Below are positions 17,485-26,686 of a stretch of 64,000 nt of DNA, one piece after another (position 1 is the stretch's first letter; every line of letters begins with the position of its first letter). The translations under genes were made by a program, and so were the position numbers. The notes under the pieces are model-generated. The model was given only the letters and a program-made list of their open reading frames with translations. It was not told where the DNA came from and made no database searches. This stretch comes from JAJXZP01 sp963787185. GTDB lineage: Bacteria > Spirochaetota > Spirochaetia > Treponematales > Rectinemataceae. Location: contig CAWBCC010000009.1 in the NCBI GenBank assembly GCA_963787185.1, forward strand, positions 248,001 through 312,000. The letters are read 5' to 3'.

Positions 17485-18016
17485 TCGCTTCGCCGCCTGT
17501 CTCGGTGATGCGCTCCACGGCCTCGAAGCCGAAATCTATGAGGTAGCCCGTGTCATAGATGGTCAGGGCAACTTTTGCCCTTCCCCTCCGCCGGTCGACC
17601 TTGACGATCCTGCCTTCGAGGCCCTTGAGCGGCCCCTCGAGAACGACTATGCGATCGTTCTCGTCGAAGCTTACCTTCGATGTATCGGCGTAATCGCCAA
17701 AAGACATGAAGTGCAGGAGAAGCTCGCGATCCTGATCGGAGAGAGGCTGGGGCGCCATGTTGTCGCGCAGAAAGCGTATGAAGCCTGTGGTCTTCCGCGC
17801 GGCCCAGTAGGCGTCGAGGTCGGCGAGGATGTCCTCGCATTCCATGAAGACGTAACCCGGAAAAATCGGGGAGGTTTCCTTTTTGTCGGTGCCGTGGCGA
17901 CGGATCTTCAGCAGACGCTTGGGCGCGAATACCCTTTTCCCGGCGACAAGGGAGGCCAGCCGTCTGATATAATCGTCCTCGTGATCGGTGAGCACATGGA
18001 TGGCGTAGTAGTTCAT
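17471..18016 (-). CDS. NusG paralog (LoaP/RfaH-like antiterminator)
   Basis: A 181-residue protein with an NGN domain (YYAIHVLTDHEDDYIRRL at the start, FPGYVFMECED near 60-70) and a C-terminal KOW motif (VLEGPLKGLEGRIVKVDRRRGRAKV). Its position as first gene of an operon with sugar-nucleotide genes is the hallmark of specialised NusG paralogs such as LoaP and RfaH, which ride RNA polymerase and suppress termination in long envelope operons. The ATG at 18016 lies only 12 nt after a -10 box and lacks a good ribosome binding site. Confidence 0.88.
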   Translation of the reverse strand: MNYYAIHVLTDHEDDYIRRLASLVAGKRVFAPKRLLKIRRHGTDKKETSPIFPGYVFMECEDILADLDAYWAARKTTGFIRFLRDNMAPQPLSDQDRELLLHFMSFGDYADTSKVSFDENDRIVVLEGPLKGLEGRIVKVDRRRGRAKVALTIYDTGYLIDFGFEAVERITETGGEANEDS

Positions 18017-18028
18017 CCCAGGGGGCGG

Positions 18029-18057
18029 ATATTACCACGCCACGCATTCGTTGGCAA
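18029..18057 (-). promoter_or_regulatory. Promoter of the NusG-paralog operon
   Basis: On the minus strand TTGCCA (18057-18052), a 17-nt spacer and TATAAT-like TAATAT (18034-18029). Only 12 nt separate the -10 from the ATG, leaving room for a 5' leader of about 5 nt, so the mRNA is probably leaderless. LoaP and RfaH systems usually rely on a leader or ops element; none can precede this gene on such a transcript. Confidence 0.6.
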
Positions 18058-18116
18058 TGGAAGAAAGACGCTAAGGCGGAGCCGCTGGCGGGCCGATAGT
18101 CAATGGGGATATGAAG

Positions 18117-18650
18117 ATGAGCATGAGAAACCCCTTGGCGGGTCTGTTGTGTGCGATTTTCGCCTTTGCCGCGGTCGGATCTTCCGCGGCGCTGACCGTG
18201 AGTCTGGCGCCTGCGCAAACCATACTCTCGAGCGGCGGCGCAGAATCGCCGCCCCCCCTGGATTCTTTCATGTCCGGATGTCTCGACAGTCTATTCGACG
18301 CCGGCATGATAGCGACGAACGCTCCGGCGCAGTCCATCGACCCGTCGCGATGGTCCGATACCGCTTTCGGGCTATCGGGGGCCAGAGAAGGTTTCGTGGA
18401 CTATGTACTCGCCTTTTTCGTCGCGTGGAAACCGTCCAGCCTGGAAAAGAAGATTTGGCTGGCTGCGAGCTGCGACTATAGGATAGTGCGCGTATCGGAC
18501 GGAAAGGTCCTGGCTGCAGGTTCCGTCGAAGGGGAGACGGACGGTCCCGAGCTGCTCGCGGATCCCGATCGGAGCGCGCGTTCGATGGGATCGGGCTTGG
18601 GCAAATCCTGTGCTGCATTGATCAGAAGCGCTTCGAATGGAGGGGAATGA
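18117..18650 (+). CDS. Secreted protein of unknown function
   Basis: About 177 residues with a clear signal peptide (MRNPLAGLLCAIFAFAAVGSS region) and a mature domain of unknown fold containing two Cys (GCLDSLF and GKSCAAL) and a central strand pattern IVRVSDGKVLAAGSV. No family recognised. Three in-frame ATGs at 18111, 18117 and 18123 are possible. I choose 18117 because the GGGG of the ribosome binding site is then 8 nt away. It precedes the SPOR protein with overlapping codons, so they form one unit. Confidence 0.55.
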   Translation: MSMRNPLAGLLCAIFAFAAVGSSAALTVSLAPAQTILSSGGAESPPPLDSFMSGCLDSLFDAGMIATNAPAQSIDPSRWSDTAFGLSGAREGFVDYVLAFFVAWKPSSLEKKIWLAASCDYRIVRVSDGKVLAAGSVEGETDGPELLADPDRSARSMGSGLGKSCAALIRSASNGGE

Positions 18651-20056
18651 TGAAACGAAGCTTGATCTTCGCAGGGCTGCTGGCCCTCGTTCTGATCCTC
18701 GGCGGAGCCTCCACCTGGGAGGGAACCGCCATCGTGGGAGGAGCGGAAGATTTCCCCGGCGACGGGCTGTACGCCGCATGCAATTCTTTTCCTCACAATA
18801 CTTCGGTCGTCGTGACCAATCTGGAAACCGGCAGCTCGGTAACCGTCGTCGTCACGTCTAATGTCGATAATCCGGGCGTATTCATATCCATGGCGCCCAA
18901 GGCCGCGGCCAGCATCGGCATGCAGGAAGGGACGGCCGCCCGTGTCCGGGCCGTCGCTTCCATAGAAAGTCCCCAGGTCGGCCTTCCCGCGACTCGCGCC
19001 GGAGAGACCTCGGACCCCGACTACAATCCCCGAGTCTTCATGGAGAGAGACCAAAGCGCCCAGGCGGCGGCCGAGGCTGCTCCGGCGGCGGCCGGATCCG
19101 CTCCGACATCCGGCCAAAGTGCCGACTCGAGTGCCGCGCAGATGATAGAAGAGGCCGCGGCGACGGCTGCCCCCGCGGCCGCAAAGCCGGCGACGGCCTC
19201 CGCTCCTGCAACTGAGCAGGCTCAGTCCGCGACGACGGCGGAAGGGTCCGAACCCGGCATGGCTTCCTCGACCGCCGAGGCTCCTCAGACGAAGGCCCTT
19301 CCCGAGGCGGCGCCCGAACTGGTGGGCGGCAGCATTCCCCGGCCGCCTCGGACCTCGGAAGCCGGCACCACACTGGCCGAACCGAGCTCTCCCGGAAGCG
19401 GCACCGGCCAGGAAGCGGCATCCGTGGTCGCTATCGATCGGCCGCCCCTGCAATCGAGTCCTCCCGCAGTCGCCCTCGTCGAACCCGAGCTCGGTCCGGA
19501 AAACCTTCCCGAGGAGGATCTGCCCCGCGTGAACGCCCCGAGCGCCCCGATGCCGGACACTCATCTCGCGGAAATAGATGTGGCCGCCGCGGGCAATCCG
19601 GCGGCGAGCGCAGCCTCCGGGAATCCTCCCATGGCCGCCGCGACTCCTCCATCCAAGGCTTCCGACCTCGTGGTCGGAATCGCACCCACATCGCCGCGAC
19701 CGCCCGCAGCCGCCGGTTCCGTTGTCGAACCCCGGGCAGCGCCTGTCGCCGGGGCCGTCGTTCCACCCGCGTCCGCCGCTCCGGCGCAGCCCCCGGCCGG
19801 GGCCGTCGTTCTCGAGGGACTGGCCAAGGGATCGTATTACGTGCAAATCGGCGTCTACGAAACCGACGAAGCACTGCAGAATGCGGCGCGGAATTTCGCA
19901 GTCTATCCGCTCGCCGTCGAAAAGATGGAAGGAATCGACGGAACGTCCGGATACCGGCTCTACGTCGGCCCGCTTTCGCGCGACGAAAGCGGCGTCGTCC
20001 TGCTTCGCGTCAAATCGCGGGGATACAGGGACGCCTTCCTTCGCGCCGGCACATGA
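18647..20056 (+). CDS. RlpA-like/SPOR-domain secreted protein
   Basis: A 469-residue exported protein. After a signal peptide (LIFAGLLALVLILGGAS) comes a double-psi-barrel-like region (WEGTAIVGGAEDFPGDGLYA to about residue 105) as in RlpA, but without the usual catalytic Asp-His arrangement being certain. A linker of about 270 residues very rich in Ala and Pro follows. The last 75 residues are a SPOR domain (SYYVQIGVYETDEALQNAA and YRLYVGPLSRDE), which binds denuded peptidoglycan glycan strands at division sites. The start is ATG 18647 or 18650, overlapping the previous stop. A cell-wall or septal role is likely. Confidence 0.8.
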   Translation: MMKRSLIFAGLLALVLILGGASTWEGTAIVGGAEDFPGDGLYAACNSFPHNTSVVVTNLETGSSVTVVVTSNVDNPGVFISMAPKAAASIGMQEGTAARVRAVASIESPQVGLPATRAGETSDPDYNPRVFMERDQSAQAAAEAAPAAAGSAPTSGQSADSSAAQMIEEAAATAAPAAAKPATASAPATEQAQSATTAEGSEPGMASSTAEAPQTKALPEAAPELVGGSIPRPPRTSEAGTTLAEPSSPGSGTGQEAASVVAIDRPPLQSSPPAVALVEPELGPENLPEEDLPRVNAPSAPMPDTHLAEIDVAAAGNPAASAASGNPPMAAATPPSKASDLVVGIAPTSPRPPAAAGSVVEPRAAPVAGAVVPPASAAPAQPPAGAVVLEGLAKGSYYVQIGVYETDEALQNAARNFAVYPLAVEKMEGIDGTSGYRLYVGPLSRDESGVVLLRVKSRGYRDAFLRAGT

Positions 20057-20059
20057 TCG

Positions 20060-21265
20060 TCACCGCCGCCTTATGAGGGCCATTTGTCCGATGACTCCGA
20101 GCGCCATGAGGGCTCCGATGCCGATGAACACGAGGGGCCACGAAAAGAGCTGATATGTGGCCCCCGCTATCAGAGTGCCGAGAATCTGGCCTACGGTCAG
20201 CATGGATTCATGAACCGTGACGCGGCTGTCTCGATCGGGAGCTCCGGACGCGCCATAAAAGATGGAGCCCCCGTACAGAGCCGCCTGAACGAACCCTGCG
20301 GCCGTCAGTCCGAGGCAGAAGCCCAGGGGCGAACGGACGGAAACGAAAACCAGGTTGACGACGAGACCTGAAAAAAGGGTCGCAGGAATGAGAATGGGGC
20401 GGAAATGCCAGAAGGTCAGGCGACTGAAAATCCAGAAGCCGAGGGACATGGACGCGGCACGGACGAGCAGAATAAAACCGATGACCGCCTCGCTGAAGCC
20501 CAGAACATCCCGCCCGTAAAGCGGGAAAATGTTCAGGAACACGGCGACGAAGGCATAGATGAGAAAAACGCCGATCCAGGCCGGATAGCGCAGAGGAGTC
20601 GAGCGATCGTCGCCCCTCGCGCCTGTTGCGAGTCGGGGCCGCCTCTTGAGGAAAAGCATGCGCGGATTTTTTGGGGGGACGGCATTTTGAGGCGGCGCGG
20701 CCGCGATTTTTCTGCCGAAAGCGATAAAAATGCCGTTGACGGCGAAAACCACCGTCGCGGCATAGACGGGAACGAAAAGTCCCCGTTCGGCCATGAGTCC
20801 TGCGAGATAAGGCGCTATTGCCGCGCCGGCGCTCCATGACACGCTGAAGGCTCCGGACGCTCTGCTCAGGGCGGGCCCTTCGATCCCGGAGGTCAGCCAT
20901 CCCATGAGACGAGGCCAGAAGAGAGCGGTGAAGAGACCTATGAGTCCGTAGACGATGAAGGCCGACGCTAAGCCGCGGAAAAGCAGATGCCCGGCGAGGA
21001 GAATGGCCGACGCGATGTTCATGAAAGCCATGGAATCGGAGGCCCTGACCCGGTGGGCGAGGGGGCGAAAAGCGACACAACCGACGAAATAGGCCAGGGA
21101 TGACAGCGCTGCGAACCAGGCTACGGTCACCGGCGTCGCGCCGTACGACTCCTTCAGGATGAACAGCATGCCGAGGCCTATGAGCCCGACCGCGAGGGAA
21201 ACCAGAAAGGCGCTGGGAAGGATGATGAAGAGTCGTCGGTCGGGCAGACCGGTTGTATCGTGCAC
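20060..21265 (-). CDS. Major facilitator superfamily transporter
   Basis: A 401-residue inner-membrane protein with about 12 hydrophobic segments in two halves joined by a basic loop (KRRPRLATGARGDDR near residue 215). The first segment pair and FWPRLMGWLTSG are MFS-like. The substrate is unknown. The GTG start at 21265 is the first codon before TM1; it lies 6 nt after a -10-like TAGGCT and has no ribosome binding site, so the transcript may be leaderless. It converges on the SPOR gene with 3 bp between stops. Confidence 0.8.
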   Translation of the reverse strand: MHDTTGLPDRRLFIILPSAFLVSLAVGLIGLGMLFILKESYGATPVTVAWFAALSSLAYFVGCVAFRPLAHRVRASDSMAFMNIASAILLAGHLLFRGLASAFIVYGLIGLFTALFWPRLMGWLTSGIEGPALSRASGAFSVSWSAGAAIAPYLAGLMAERGLFVPVYAATVVFAVNGIFIAFGRKIAAAPPQNAVPPKNPRMLFLKRRPRLATGARGDDRSTPLRYPAWIGVFLIYAFVAVFLNIFPLYGRDVLGFSEAVIGFILLVRAASMSLGFWIFSRLTFWHFRPILIPATLFSGLVVNLVFVSVRSPLGFCLGLTAAGFVQAALYGGSIFYGASGAPDRDSRVTVHESMLTVGQILGTLIAGATYQLFSWPLVFIGIGALMALGVIGQMALIRRR

Positions 21266-21271
21266 CGCGCG

Positions 21272-21300
21272 AGCCTAGCTGAAACGGGAGCTTCGGTCAA
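21272..21300 (-). promoter_or_regulatory. Putative promoter of the MFS gene
   Basis: TTGACC (21300-21295), 17-nt spacer, TAGGCT (21277-21272) on the minus strand, ending 6 nt before the GTG. The -35 is good and the -10 poor (3 of 6). Confidence 0.35.
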
Positions 21301-21319
21301 TGCGAGGCAGGCTCGGCCT

Positions 21320-21349
21320 TTGACACGACCGCGGACTGCCGCGTACTAT
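21320..21349 (+). promoter_or_regulatory. Promoter of ligA
   Basis: TTGACA (21320-21325), 18-nt spacer, TACTAT (21344-21349). The transcript should start near 21356 and carry a leader of about 49 nt with GAGGAAA before the ATG. Confidence 0.6.
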
Positions 21350-21404
21350 GTATCGCGACCGGCGCAGGAGAGCGAGCGCAGGGAATGCGAGAACGAGGAA
21401 ATCC

Positions 21405-23306
21405 ATGCCCCCAACCACGAACAAACGCATAGCCGAACTTGAGCGGCTCATTCGTCGGCATCAGAAGCTGTATTACAACGGACAGCCCGAACTCAGCGAT
21501 GCGGAATTCGATGAGCTTTGGGACGAACTCGTCTCGCTCGATCCCGAGAATCCGATTCTTGCCGCCGTCGGCGCCGACTCCGCGGATGGTTGGCCCAAGG
21601 TTCGCCATCTCATGCCGATGGGCAGCCAGGAAAAGGCCTCCAACCCCGAAGACTTTCTGGCTTGGTGTGCCAAGATCGTGCACCAGGAATATCTGTCGGA
21701 ATATAAGCTGGACGGAGCGAGCCTCGAGCTGCAGTACGAGAATGGACGCCTTCTTCGGGCGGTTACGCGCGGCGACGGCGAAGTCGGCGACGACATACGC
21801 CCCAACGCTTCGCGCATGAAGGGCGTTGTAACGGAACTGTCACAGCCCTTCTCGGGCGGCCTGCGCGGCGAAGTCGTCATGACGCACGCCGTTCATGACG
21901 GGAAGTATGCCGACAAGGCCAATTGTCGAAATGCAGCCAACGGGCTCATGAAACGGAAAGATGGGGTGGGCAGCGAGGATCTCGAAGTGATCTGCTACGA
22001 TGCGGTGGGAGCGGTGGCGTCTCCGGACGGATCGAGCGTCGTGCCGTGGAAGGACGAGCTCGACAAGCTCGAGTGGATCGGCCGTATGGGTTTCGCGACC
22101 GTTCCCGTGGCAGTCATGCCGACTCCGGAGGCGGTGATCGAATACCGAGCGCGAGTCATGGACCTGCGCTCCTCGCTGCCCTTCGACATCGACGGCCTCG
22201 TGGTGAAGGGCCGCCCGATCGACCTGGAGGATGCCGCCCGTCCCCGCCCCGAAAAACAGATAGCGTTCAAGTTCAGCCTCGAAGAGGCGGTCTCGACGCT
22301 CAGGGGCGTCGAATGGAGCGAGTCGGGAGCGAACTACACTCCCATCGGCATCATGGATCCGGTTCATTTGGCCGGCACTACGGTGCAGCGCGCCAATCTG
22401 GTCAATACGAACGCCATCCACGGCATGGATCTGAAGATCGGATCGAGGATAGTCATAACCAAGCGGGGCGAGATCATTCCGAAGATCGAAGGCCTCGTCG
22501 AGAATCCCCCGAGCGCGACTCCCATCGACATCCCGAGGCTCTGCGGCTGCGGAGCCGAACTCGTCGATGAGGGGACACGGCTCTACTGCCCCAATCCACA
22601 TTGTCCGAAAAAAGGCCTGCATCGTTTGGAGAAATGGCTCGGCGTGCTCGACATCAAGGTTTTTGGATCCGTCATTCTCGGGCGACTTTTCGCGACGGGC
22701 AGGGTCGGGGAAATCGCGGATCTCTACACCCTGGAGGTCTCCGAACTCGCCGAGTACGATCGTATGGGCGAAGTGCTGGCCGCGAAAATACTCCGCAACT
22801 TGAGAGACAAGGACGAGGTGAGCCTGCCCGTATTCATCGCCGGATTCGACATCGAGGGGATCGGCGAGCTCATCGCCGAAAAGGCCGTGAATATGGGCTT
22901 CGACAGTCTCGATAAGCTCAGGGCTGCGAGTGTCGAGGAACTGGATAAGGTCGAAGGTTTCGCCGAGATCACTGCGAAAGCCCTGCTCGACGGTCTCGCG
23001 GCCCTCGCGCCGGAGATGGACAGGCTTATCGCCACGGGAGCCGTGCGAATTTCCGCCCCTAAGCCTAAGGGCTCACTTTCGGGCAAGAGTTTTTGTTTCA
23101 CGGGCGAGCTTTCGATGAAGCGAAGCGATGCGGAAGCCATCGTGCGAGCTCTCGGTGGAACGATCAAGACTTCGGTCACGAAAGACCTCTCCTATCTCGT
23201 CACCAACGACAGGGAATCGGGTTCCGAAAAAAACAAGAAAGCTCTCTCCTACGGCGTCGCGGTGATAGACGAGGCGGCCTTTTCCCAGCTGACCGGTCGG
23301 CAGTGA
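21405..23306 (+). CDS. ligA: NAD-dependent DNA ligase LigA (divergent)
   Basis: A 633-residue ligase, slightly shorter than the usual 670. In order: Ia domain with LYYNGQPELSDAEFDELW; adenylation domain with the AMP-accepting lysine in YKLDGASLELQ near residue 102; OB fold; zinc region LCGCGAELVDEGTRLYCPNP near 378; helix-hairpin-helix repeats; and a C-terminal BRCT domain starting near GKSFCFTGELS. Several conserved segments differ from the consensus: the usual HxxPMLSL reads HLMPMGSQ, and RNAAAGSLRQ reads RNAANGLMK. ATG 21405 is chosen for its GAGGAAA at good spacing. It seals nicks in replication and repair. Confidence 0.93.
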   Translation: MPPTTNKRIAELERLIRRHQKLYYNGQPELSDAEFDELWDELVSLDPENPILAAVGADSADGWPKVRHLMPMGSQEKASNPEDFLAWCAKIVHQEYLSEYKLDGASLELQYENGRLLRAVTRGDGEVGDDIRPNASRMKGVVTELSQPFSGGLRGEVVMTHAVHDGKYADKANCRNAANGLMKRKDGVGSEDLEVICYDAVGAVASPDGSSVVPWKDELDKLEWIGRMGFATVPVAVMPTPEAVIEYRARVMDLRSSLPFDIDGLVVKGRPIDLEDAARPRPEKQIAFKFSLEEAVSTLRGVEWSESGANYTPIGIMDPVHLAGTTVQRANLVNTNAIHGMDLKIGSRIVITKRGEIIPKIEGLVENPPSATPIDIPRLCGCGAELVDEGTRLYCPNPHCPKKGLHRLEKWLGVLDIKVFGSVILGRLFATGRVGEIADLYTLEVSELAEYDRMGEVLAAKILRNLRDKDEVSLPVFIAGFDIEGIGELIAEKAVNMGFDSLDKLRAASVEELDKVEGFAEITAKALLDGLAALAPEMDRLIATGAVRISAPKPKGSLSGKSFCFTGELSMKRSDAEAIVRALGGTIKTSVTKDLSYLVTNDRESGSEKNKKALSYGVAVIDEAAFSQLTGRQ

Positions 23307-23354
23307 TGGATTGGAATTTATGTCGCTTGTCGGCGACCTGCGGGAAACCATTGA

Positions 23355-23657
23355 ATGGCTGAGTCCTCGTGGATACGAGCAAGCTCCGGACGGCTTCTCG
23401 TCGCCGTAAAGGTAGTGCCGGGCGCCTCGAGAACGATCATAGGCGGAATGCGAGGCGGCGCCATCCTCGCCCGCATCGCGGCTCCTCCGGAGAGAGGGAA
23501 AGCCAACGAGATGCTCGTGGCGGAAATGGCTCGAATACTCGGCATCGCGAAATCCGATGTCGAGATTGTCTCTGGGGCATCGTCTCGCCGAAAGACACTG
23601 TCGCTTCCCGCACTGGCCGAGGCTAAAATACGGAGTCTCGCCGAAGAAACCGGTTAG
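23355..23657 (+). CDS. DUF167 (YggU-family) protein
   Basis: A 100-residue protein of the DUF167 family, recognised by VKVVPGASRTIIGG near residue 19 and ARIAAPPERGKANEMLV near 40-55, both diagnostic. The family has a small alpha/beta fold and an unknown biochemical role, often beside yggT or pyrroline reductase genes; here it follows ligA by 48 bp. Confidence 0.85.
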   Translation: MAESSWIRASSGRLLVAVKVVPGASRTIIGGMRGGAILARIAAPPERGKANEMLVAEMARILGIAKSDVEIVSGASSRRKTLSLPALAEAKIRSLAEETG

Positions 23658-23735
23658 TCTTCGAAACCGTGCGCACATGCTGTATGCTATGACGATGGCC
23701 ATGCGGCGCGCGAAACGCGGCGAAAGGACGACGTG

Positions 23736-24848
23736 ATGAGAGAAACGAACGGGAAGGGCGGCTCCAAGACGACATTTTCCGAGATGGTGGTCCGTGGACA
23801 GCCGGCCGTGGATCCATCCTCGATCGATTGGGCTTCGATAGGTTTCAAGCCCATCCAGACGGCGTTCATGGGCGGCAGCGTGGTCGGTCCGGACGGGCAT
23901 TTCGAAGGATTCGAAATCGTCGCCTCCGGTTCTCTCGTCATACCTCCTCACGCTGCGATTCTGAACTACGGCCAGGGCCTCTTCGAGGGCCTCAAGGCGC
24001 GGCGCGGCGTCGACGGCCGGATTCGCATATTTCGGCTCGCCGACAACGCGCGCCGCATGGCCAAAGGCGCCGCGCGCTTCATGCTGGCTCCGGTTCCCGA
24101 GCCGCTCTTCGCGGAGGTGGTGCTCGAGACAGTCCGAGCCAATGTCGCTTACGTGCCTCCGCTTGGAAAGGGTTCGCTGTACATTCGGCCCCTGCTCATG
24201 GGTACGGGAAGGACCCTCGCTCCCGGGCCTTCGCCCGAGACCCTGTTCCTGGTCTATGTCAATCCGGTGGGACATTATTTCAAGGGACTGGAATGCATCT
24301 CGATCCAGGCGACGGAAAAATACCAGCGCGCGGCCGAACGCGGAACCGGCTTCGTCAAGGCCGCCGGCAATTACGCTCCCTGTTTCCTGCCCGTCAGCGA
24401 AGCCAAAGCCGAGGGATTCGCCGAGATACTCTTTCTGGATCACGAGGGAAAGCGTGTGGAAGAGGTCGGAAGCGCCAATTTCTGCATGATCAAGGGCCGC
24501 CGTCTATTCATCGCGGACGCGCCCTCGATTTTGCAAGGAATTACGAGAGACTCGATAGCCCGGATCGCGAAAGAGTCCATGGGCCTCGAGGTCGTCCTCG
24601 GCGAATTGCCTCTGGACCGCGTGGTAGGTTCCGGAGAGTGGAAGAGCGAGGGACCGGCGGACGAGGTCTTCTGCACGGGCACTGCGGCGATCGTATCGCC
24701 GATAGGTTCCCTTCGCTATCGCGGGTCGGATTACCGTTTCAACGGCGGCGAGGTCGGAAGCCTGACGGCCCGGCTTTATGAAGAGCTCGACGGCATTCAG
24801 ACCGGAAGGCTTCCGGATCGATGGGGCTGGACGACTTTGGTCGAGTAG
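23736..24848 (+). CDS. ilvE: Branched-chain amino acid aminotransferase
   Basis: A 370-residue class IV PLP aminotransferase that interconverts Leu, Ile and Val with their 2-oxo acids. Its family features are LNYGQGLFEGLKARRG near 85, RIFRLADNARRMAKGA near 105, the PLP lysine in GFVKAAGNYA near 205, and EEVGSANFCMIKG near 245. It is of the longer eukaryote-like/ilvE group with an N-terminal extension. ATG 23736 follows GAAAGGA at about 8 nt. Confidence 0.92.
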   Translation: MRETNGKGGSKTTFSEMVVRGQPAVDPSSIDWASIGFKPIQTAFMGGSVVGPDGHFEGFEIVASGSLVIPPHAAILNYGQGLFEGLKARRGVDGRIRIFRLADNARRMAKGAARFMLAPVPEPLFAEVVLETVRANVAYVPPLGKGSLYIRPLLMGTGRTLAPGPSPETLFLVYVNPVGHYFKGLECISIQATEKYQRAAERGTGFVKAAGNYAPCFLPVSEAKAEGFAEILFLDHEGKRVEEVGSANFCMIKGRRLFIADAPSILQGITRDSIARIAKESMGLEVVLGELPLDRVVGSGEWKSEGPADEVFCTGTAAIVSPIGSLRYRGSDYRFNGGEVGSLTARLYEELDGIQTGRLPDRWGWTTLVE

Positions 24849-24857
24849 CAGTGCGCC

Positions 24858-24886
24858 TTGTACGCATTCGTTTCGTGCGGTAGACT
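24858..24886 (+). promoter_or_regulatory. Putative promoter of argS
   Basis: TTGTAC (24858-24863), 17-nt spacer, TAGACT (24881-24886), about 35 nt before the argS ATG. Confidence 0.45.
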
Positions 24887-24921
24887 GCGCCGCACCGACC
24901 GACGTCAAGGAGTTCTTTCCC

Positions 24922-26679
24922 ATGGTCCAGTCGAAGAATGCGTGGAAATGCATAATTGCGGATGCCTTGGTCGCCATAGCCCGCGAAAAGGGCATCGAGG
25001 CCGCATCGCCCGCCGCCAAGGACATCGTCGCCGAACGACCGCCCAAGCCCGATATGGGAGACCTCGGTTTTCCCATGTTCCCGTATGCTAAAATATTCAG
25101 AATGGCGCCCGCGCAATTGGCCCAATCCCTGGCCGCGAAGGTGCAGGCGGCGGCCGATCGGCTCGGAAAGGCCTCGGCCGAGGGCCCTTATCTGAACGTC
25201 CGGCTGGAGCGGGGGACCGAGGCCGCTTCGGCGCTGGATGCGGCCCGATCGGCCCAGTGGGGCAGGGCTTCCCTGCTCGAAGGCAAGAAAGTGATGGTCG
25301 AGTTTTCCAGCCCCAATACGAACAAGCCTCTCCACCTCGGACATTTGCGCAACGACGTCATCGGCGAGTCTCTTGCCCGGATTCTGGCCGCGGCCGGAGC
25401 CGAACTGCGCAAGATCAACCATCCCAACGATCGAGGGGTCCACATCTGCAAGTCGATGCTCGCGTATATGGCCTACGGCGAGGGTAGAACGCCCGAGGAC
25501 GAGGGGCTCAAGGGCGATCATTTCGTCGGCAAATACTACGTGCTGTTCAATAAGCTGAAGGAGGAGCGGCCTTCCGCAGAGGACGAGGCCCAGGAGCTCC
25601 TGCTCAGATGGGAGGCGGGGGACCGCGACGTGCTCGAGCTCTGGGGACGGATGAAGGCCTGGGTCCTCGACGGCATTCGAGCGACCTATCGCCGCACGGG
25701 GATATCCTTCGATCTTTATGATTTCGAGAGCGAAACTTATCAGCTGGGAAAGGACGAAGTGATCAAGGGCCTCGGCCGCGGCGTCTTCTACCGCGAAGAC
25801 GACGGTTCCGTCTGGGCGAATTTCGAGGATATCGGCATGGACCGAAAGGTCTTTCTGAGAAAGGACGGCACCAGCCTCTACATCACCCAGGATATCGGCA
25901 CCGCAATTTCCCGCCATGAAAACTGGCCTTACGACCGGCTGATCTACGTGGTCGGCAACGAACAGCAGTACCATTTCCGAATTCTGTTCGAGACTCTGAA
26001 GCGACTCGGTTTCGATTGGGCGAGCGATCTCCATCATCTCTCCTACGGCATGGTGAATCTGCCTTCGGGTCGAATGAAGACGAGGGAAGGAACGGTCGTC
26101 GATGCCGACGATCTGATCGACGAGCTGGCGCTCCTCGCCGCGAAGGAAATCGAGGGCAAGGGGCGGGAGGACGCCGTCGGCGACGTGAACGCGGTGGCGG
26201 AAAAAGTGGCGATCGGAGCCCTCCATTACTACCTGCTCCAGACGAGCCCCGCCAAGGATATGCTCTACGATCCGGAGCAGTCGCTATCGTTTACGGGCGA
26301 TACGGGTCCCTATATTCAGTATATGGGCGCCCGCGCTTCATCGATAATCCGGAAGCATGAAGCGGGACAGGGCCGGGCTCATGCCGGCAGCTTCCGTCCC
26401 GAGCTGCTGGCGGGCGACGCGGACTGGGAACTCGTCAAGCGTGTGGCCGGCTTTCCCGAGGCCATCGAAGCCGCCGCGCTCTCCATGGAGCCTTCGATTC
26501 TGGCCAACTACCTTCACGATCTCGCGGCCGATTTTGCCACCTGGTATCGGGACAGCCCCGTTCTCACGAACGCAAATGCGGATATCGCGGCGACCCGGCT
26601 CGAACTGGTGCGAGCCGTGAAGCGCAGCTTCGAGCTGGCCTCCTCTCTGGTATGCGTGCCTTTCCTGGAGTCGATGTAG
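24922..26679 (+). CDS. argS: Arginyl-tRNA synthetase
   Basis: A 585-residue class I synthetase that charges tRNA-Arg. The N-terminal ADD1 domain is followed by the HIGH motif as NKPLHLGHLRN near residue 138 and the KMSKS-equivalent GRMKTREGTVVD near 385, then an anticodon-binding domain with the usual C-terminal aromatic-rich helix region. ATG 24922 is set by AAGGAG 9 nt upstream; the frame is open further upstream without homology. Confidence 0.95.
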   Translation: MVQSKNAWKCIIADALVAIAREKGIEAASPAAKDIVAERPPKPDMGDLGFPMFPYAKIFRMAPAQLAQSLAAKVQAAADRLGKASAEGPYLNVRLERGTEAASALDAARSAQWGRASLLEGKKVMVEFSSPNTNKPLHLGHLRNDVIGESLARILAAAGAELRKINHPNDRGVHICKSMLAYMAYGEGRTPEDEGLKGDHFVGKYYVLFNKLKEERPSAEDEAQELLLRWEAGDRDVLELWGRMKAWVLDGIRATYRRTGISFDLYDFESETYQLGKDEVIKGLGRGVFYREDDGSVWANFEDIGMDRKVFLRKDGTSLYITQDIGTAISRHENWPYDRLIYVVGNEQQYHFRILFETLKRLGFDWASDLHHLSYGMVNLPSGRMKTREGTVVDADDLIDELALLAAKEIEGKGREDAVGDVNAVAEKVAIGALHYYLLQTSPAKDMLYDPEQSLSFTGDTGPYIQYMGARASSIIRKHEAGQGRAHAGSFRPELLAGDADWELVKRVAGFPEAIEAAALSMEPSILANYLHDLAADFATWYRDSPVLTNANADIAATRLELVRAVKRSFELASSLVCVPFLESM

Positions 26680-26686
26680 CCCAGGA

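Noticed and set aside
23320..23409. A 29-codon frame (MSLVGDLRETIEWL...) overlapping the DUF167 start
   Set aside because: It reads protein-like but has no ribosome binding site, overlaps the well-supported DUF167 gene and matches nothing I know.
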